A stretch of DNA of 64,000 bases, taken from contig NZ_RJPZ01000004.1 in assembly GCF_003943615.1 (NCBI RefSeq), forward strand, positions 124,001 to 188,000, in the 5' to 3' direction. The translations under genes and the position numbers were made by a program. This DNA is from Streptococcus australis (GTDB lineage: Bacteria; Bacillota; Bacilli; Lactobacillales; Streptococcaceae). The notes under the pieces are model-generated. The model saw only the letters and a program-made list of their open reading frames with translations, did no database searches and was not told where the DNA came from. Below, one piece after another: positions 60,070-64,000 of this stretch (positions are counted from its first letter, which is position 1; the number at the start of each line of letters is the position of its first letter).

Positions 60070-62715
60070 TTAAATTTCTTCTTTTTGAATGAATTCTGTA
60101 CGAATTTCCTGTGGTGCCAATAGTCCTGAATGAACTGGGTATGGGCGTTCCAGCAAGTCAAGAATGGCTTGTTGTTTTTCAGACACGCGAACATTTTCTT
60201 GACTCATGTTGTAGTAACGAAGGACATAACCTTCTTCATTCTCAGCCACCTTAAAGGCTGTTGGGCAGACTTGTGGCAAGTTCAGTGCTGGGTGGTTAAA
60301 GAGACTACCCGTTGCGGCAACGCTCCCCTCTTGTTTTGCGATTTGAAGAGCTGTAAATGGCACCTGGAAGGCTTTGGCACGACGGAAGGCTGAGAATCGA
60401 TCCTGAGCTTGGTGGCACTCTACTGCAAACTCAACTTCGATATCGCGCAAGCACTGTGCTTCTGGTGTTGGGAAGTAGCCCCAGTCACCGAGTTCACCTG
60501 AAGCACGAAGAAGGGTTACAGCTATGGTGTCGTCTCCAAGGATTTCATACTCATGCAATCCTTTATTAGCTACCGTCACCCCTTTGATATCGTCATACAA
60601 GCTAACAAAAGCTTGTTGGTGTTGGGGATTTTCAGGATTTTCCCAAGAAGCTGCTGGTCGGTTTGGTCTTGTCACCACCTCATAGATGCTTTCAGAATCA
60701 TTGCTCGGACGGGTGTTATGAGTCTTGACCAAGAGACGGATGCGGTGGTCTTTTGCAGTATTGGTAAAGCGAGTTTTAAAGCGGATCTGCGGGTCATCCA
60801 CAAAGACGGTCATCTCTGTTTCCAACGAAATGGTTGTCAGCTCTTCTGAACGTCCTGCCTCTCGGTTCATAAACTCGATAATCCCTCTTTGTTCTGCATC
60901 CAATTTTTCATCTGCGCTGACTGGAATCGTCAAGTCATGCTTGAGCAAAATTTTTGCATAGCGAGCATTATTTTCTAAGACCTCATGAGTTTTGAGCTCC
61001 GCATAGATTGGTTCGGTTCCTTTTGGTTGGAAGTAAATGTATTCATTTCCAATATCACCGCGGTCTTCGAAGCGAAGGAAGTCCTCATAAGCCTCATTGG
61101 TCGTCTTGTCATAAAGGGTCAAGCCATCATCAATACTGAGGGTTACAAATGGCGTATCGAGAACCCCATTTTGGTAAATACCGTCATGATGGGAAGCTTT
61201 TCCTTCTAGGAGCTGGAAGGTTGTCCAAGAAAGAGGCGCTAGGTGAACCGGAACCGTCACGCGCACTTGACGCGCTATATAAGGTTGACGGAATTTATCC
61301 TTTGGCAAGGTATAGCCAAAACTTGCCCCCAAATCTTCAATCTCCGCTTCTACAAGATGACCATCTAAATCCTCTACGTGATAGTCTGGCAAGGTCAAAG
61401 CAGCCATTTTCTTGAAGCCCTCTGTCGGGTGCAATTCCTTAAATGGACAAACCGCTACATCAATAACCGTGCTGACAGTGTCCACCTTGCCATGCAAGCC
61501 AGTGTTAATCACCGTAAAGAGCTGTTCACTCTGGGCTTTCTGAGTCGCTAATTTCTCTTTCCACTCATTGAGAAGGTTGGTCTTGACAAAGTTTCCGACT
61601 TGATTGACCTTGGCAAAACGAACTTCCATTTCACGGTGAACATCATCCACACTACATCCACAAATACTATCGTGTGGCGCATTTTGCAAGAGGGTCTTCC
61701 AAGCATAGGTCAATTGATCCTTGTGGTTGTGGCCACCAGTGATGATAGTCAAAGGTTCCACCACTTGCTCTAACAAGTTACTATTTTCTTGGAAAGCTTG
61801 TTTGAGGTAAACGCGTGAAGAAGAGGTGTTCGCCAGAGTGTACCAACCATCGGTTTCCTGGCTGGTCAACTCACCTGTGACCGTTGATAATTGCTCAGGG
61901 AGCGCACTTTCCAATGCTTGCACATATTCGTCAAAAGAGCTATGAATAAAGGTAACATCAGGGAAGAGTTCATTAGCCACACGAATGGCTTCACTAATAT
62001 TTCTCTGTACAGGCTGGTGGTCACAGCCGTTCATCATCAACCATTGGTTTGTCGATGCATAGTCACGGACGTCTGCTAATTTTTGTTTCCAGAAAGTCAA
62101 AGCCTCATCTTTATCCACTGGAATTTCATTCCCGTTACTGTACCAGTTGGCAAAAAGAATGCCGAGTACACGGCTACCATCCGCCCCCTGCCAATACATC
62201 TCAGAAAATTGAGAGGTAAACTGCTCATCTTCGAGGACTTGATTGTCAAATCCAATCGGTTTGACACCACGACCAAAGGCTGCTACGTGAAGCCCTGATT
62301 TTTGAAGGATTTGAGGAGCCTGTCCCATATTTCCAAAGGTATCCGGGAAGTAGCCGATTTGAGTTGACTTGCCCCATTTAGCACATTCCGCTTGTCCAAT
62401 CAAGGTATTGCGAACGTTCGCTTCACTGGAAATCAAGTAATCGTCCTGCAAGATATAGAATGGCCCAATCTTCAATTTGCCTTCGTCGATATAACGCTGC
62501 ACCTTGTCACGGTTTTCAGGGCGAATTTCTAGATAGTCATCTAGGACAATGGTTTGGCCATCCAAGTGGAAACTCTTGAACTCAGGATCATTTTCAAACA
62601 GATCAAATAGATTATCAAAGAGTTCCACCAATTGCATCCGGTGACTTTCAAAAGGTAGATACCACTCACGATCCCAGTGGCTGTGAGAAATAATATGTAC
62701 AACAACATTTTCCAT
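60070..62715 (-). CDS. GH38 alpha-mannosidase
   Basis: 881 residues, cytoplasmic. Zinc-site motif SHSHWDREWYL at the start and the catalytic Asp in GYFPDTFGNMGQ (about residue 150) define GH38. A C-terminal beta-sandwich region with FVDDPQIRFKTRF and DWGYFPTPEAQCLRDIEVEF completes it. It removes alpha-1,3 (and related) mannose from N-glycan cores. It lies in the same order as the pneumococcal GH20C-ROK-GH38-GH125 block. GAGG ribosome site. Confidence 0.94.
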   Translation of the reverse strand: MENVVVHIISHSHWDREWYLPFESHRMQLVELFDNLFDLFENDPEFKSFHLDGQTIVLDDYLEIRPENRDKVQRYIDEGKLKIGPFYILQDDYLISSEANVRNTLIGQAECAKWGKSTQIGYFPDTFGNMGQAPQILQKSGLHVAAFGRGVKPIGFDNQVLEDEQFTSQFSEMYWQGADGSRVLGILFANWYSNGNEIPVDKDEALTFWKQKLADVRDYASTNQWLMMNGCDHQPVQRNISEAIRVANELFPDVTFIHSSFDEYVQALESALPEQLSTVTGELTSQETDGWYTLANTSSSRVYLKQAFQENSNLLEQVVEPLTIITGGHNHKDQLTYAWKTLLQNAPHDSICGCSVDDVHREMEVRFAKVNQVGNFVKTNLLNEWKEKLATQKAQSEQLFTVINTGLHGKVDTVSTVIDVAVCPFKELHPTEGFKKMAALTLPDYHVEDLDGHLVEAEIEDLGASFGYTLPKDKFRQPYIARQVRVTVPVHLAPLSWTTFQLLEGKASHHDGIYQNGVLDTPFVTLSIDDGLTLYDKTTNEAYEDFLRFEDRGDIGNEYIYFQPKGTEPIYAELKTHEVLENNARYAKILLKHDLTIPVSADEKLDAEQRGIIEFMNREAGRSEELTTISLETEMTVFVDDPQIRFKTRFTNTAKDHRIRLLVKTHNTRPSNDSESIYEVVTRPNRPAASWENPENPQHQQAFVSLYDDIKGVTVANKGLHEYEILGDDTIAVTLLRASGELGDWGYFPTPEAQCLRDIEVEFAVECHQAQDRFSAFRRAKAFQVPFTALQIAKQEGSVAATGSLFNHPALNLPQVCPTAFKVAENEEGYVLRYYNMSQENVRVSEKQQAILDLLERPYPVHSGLLAPQEIRTEFIQKEEI

Positions 62716-62766
62716 GAGTAAAACCTCATTCTAACTTAAATTTAAAATCTATTGAGCGATAGCTCA

Positions 62767-64000
62767 TTAGCGAATATCCAGGTAATCCAAGACCAATTCG
62801 CAGAACATCATATTAGCCCAAGAGAACCATTCACGTGAGTATTTAGTCGGATCATCTACGTGGAAGCTTTCGTGCATCACTCCTGTTCCACCATCGCAGG
62901 CAACCAACTGATCCAGCAAGAACTTCTTCTCTGCCTTGTCCGTCGTTGTCAAGCCTTGGATAGATAGGGCAATCGGCCAGATATAGCGGTAAAAGGTATG
63001 CGAACTTCCGAGACCGCTAGCGTATTCTCCTTGGTAGAAGTATGGATTTTCAGGGCTCAGAATGGTGCGACGAGTAGCTTGATAGACTTCATCGTCGATC
63101 GCGCAGTAACCAAGATAGGGAGCAGCTAACAAACTTGGTACGTTAGGGTCGTCCATGATGCTAGCATTTCCCAAACCGTCCACTTCAAAGGCGTAAATCT
63201 TTTCACCCTTGCTGTTGGTGGTGTAGGCGTAGTTTTCGATTCCTTCTTGAATCTCAGCTTGGAGACGTTTGGCATCAGCAATCATGCTCTCGCTATCAGC
63301 TAGATTCAATTCTGCAAAGATTTCCTGGACATATCCCAAGACAACAACTGCAAACATATTGGACGGGATTAAGTAGCTATACTGACAGCAGTCATCACTC
63401 GGACGAAAGGCCGACCAGGTCATTCCTGTCACGGCAAAGTCAGGACCAAAACCATCATTTACCAAAGTGTCTTTCTTACGATCGGTATCCCGAACAAAGC
63501 GATAAGGGGAGTTGTTGTGGTCTTGTTCTACCGTCCAGAGATGAAGGATCTCCTTGGTCGCTGAGACAAACGTTTCATCAAACTGGCTAGTCTCACCAGT
63601 TTCTTTCCAAAGGAGATAAGCCAATTGCAAAGGGTAGCAAAGCGAATCTACTTCATATTTGCGTTCCCAGGTCCATCCATTGAGGTCTGTATGGTCTGTT
63701 TCATGGTGCCCCTTCCAGTTTTCCTCAATATTAAAAGAGTTCGCATAGGGATCCTTGAGGATCAAGGTCATCTGACGTTTGACCAAACCTGCAATGGTCT
63801 GGCGCAAGAGCGGGTCTCTTTTTGCCACATGAAGGTAGGGTCTCAGCTGAGCAGTCGAGTCCCGAAGCCACATAGCTGGGATATCTCCTGTCAGGACAAA
63901 GGTCGAGCCATCTTCCAAAATTTCAACTGTATTATCTAAAGTGTCTGTGTAGCAGCGTTCAAAGACATCCACCCACTCAGGGTAATCCTTAGCACGTTCT
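62767..64000 (-). CDS. GH125 exo-alpha-1,6-mannosidase, 5' end beyond window
   Basis: At least 411 residues; the frame continues to the window edge (..ERAKDYPEWVDVFERCYTD) without a start, so a short N-terminal piece is missing. GH125 blocks are visible: TGDIPAMWLRDSTAQLRPY, NIEENWKGHHETDHTDLNGW, YEVDSLCYPLQLAYLLW and TGMTWSAFRPSDDC. It cuts alpha-1,6-linked mannose, complementing the GH38 enzyme. It ends 51 bases before the GH38 gene, so the two are probably co-transcribed. Confidence 0.93.
   Translation of the reverse strand, partial: ERAKDYPEWVDVFERCYTDTLDNTVEILEDGSTFVLTGDIPAMWLRDSTAQLRPYLHVAKRDPLLRQTIAGLVKRQMTLILKDPYANSFNIEENWKGHHETDHTDLNGWTWERKYEVDSLCYPLQLAYLLWKETGETSQFDETFVSATKEILHLWTVEQDHNNSPYRFVRDTDRKKDTLVNDGFGPDFAVTGMTWSAFRPSDDCCQYSYLIPSNMFAVVVLGYVQEIFAELNLADSESMIADAKRLQAEIQEGIENYAYTTNSKGEKIYAFEVDGLGNASIMDDPNVPSLLAAPYLGYCAIDDEVYQATRRTILSPENPYFYQGEYASGLGSSHTFYRYIWPIALSIQGLTTTDKAEKKFLLDQLVACDGGTGVMHESFHVDDPTKYSREWFSWANMMFCELVLDYLDIR

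Overview
The window is a chromosomal segment of a viridans-group Streptococcus, most like the mitis/sanguinis/parasanguinis cluster. Evidence: a CIRCE-controlled groESL, a vex123-vncRS locus, ssbB and comG with competence (ComX) boxes, the folP-folC-folE-folBK order known as sulABCD in pneumococcus, a lev-type four-part sugar sensor next to a mannose-family PTS, and host N-glycan genes closely related to pneumococcal ones. The species call is inference; no rRNA or tRNA gene is present to test it. No CRISPR array, intact insertion sequence or prophage was seen. Layout by region. 1-2.3 kb is a decayed patch: an IS256-type transposase remnant, an intact sucrose-6-phosphate hydrolase gene, and a sugar ABC permease that is truncated and carries an in-frame TGA. 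2.4-4.3 kb holds a two-gene ABC exporter. 4.46-9.8 kb is the vex1-vex2-vex3-vncR-vncS operon (minus strand). 9.8-11.0 kb has no gene but carries a tandem array of structured repeats behind groEL. 11.0-13.0 kb is groES-groEL. 13.1-20.6 kb is a small membrane protein gene and the levTSRQ-levDEFG sensor/PTS block. A ~180-bp structured repeat occurs at 4.28 kb and, inverted, at 21.26 kb. 20.8-25.8 kb holds ssbB, ytpR, a thioredoxin-like gene, a DUF4651 gene, pepA, a DUF1846 gene with a structured leader, and a 51-codon membrane protein gene. 25.9-29.6 kb is the folate operon. 29.7-36.5 kb is a CPBP protease gene, ackA, a DNA-methylase-like gene and comGA-comGG. 36.6-49.8 kb is housekeeping: a DUF1033 gene, rpoC, rpoB, pbp1b, tyrS and rlmA. 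49.8-64.0 kb looks like one host-glycan system: a YesM/YesN two-component pair with a YesL-like protein, a lipoprotein-dependent ABC importer with a cre-marked promoter, a GH20 hexosaminidase, a ROK kinase, a GH38 alpha-mannosidase and a GH125 alpha-mannosidase that runs off the window end. How the parts work together: three sugar-sensing or carbon-control layers are visible (LevTSRQ, YesMN, and CcpA cre sites at the lev PTS, ackA and glycan-importer promoters). Competence is represented by ssbB and comG sharing a near-identical promoter box. The least explained features are the repeat array behind groEL, the rpoB leader in which a terminator hairpin follows the promoter, the DUF1846 leader, and a triple 12-bp site upstream of levD that doubles as the levQ terminator.
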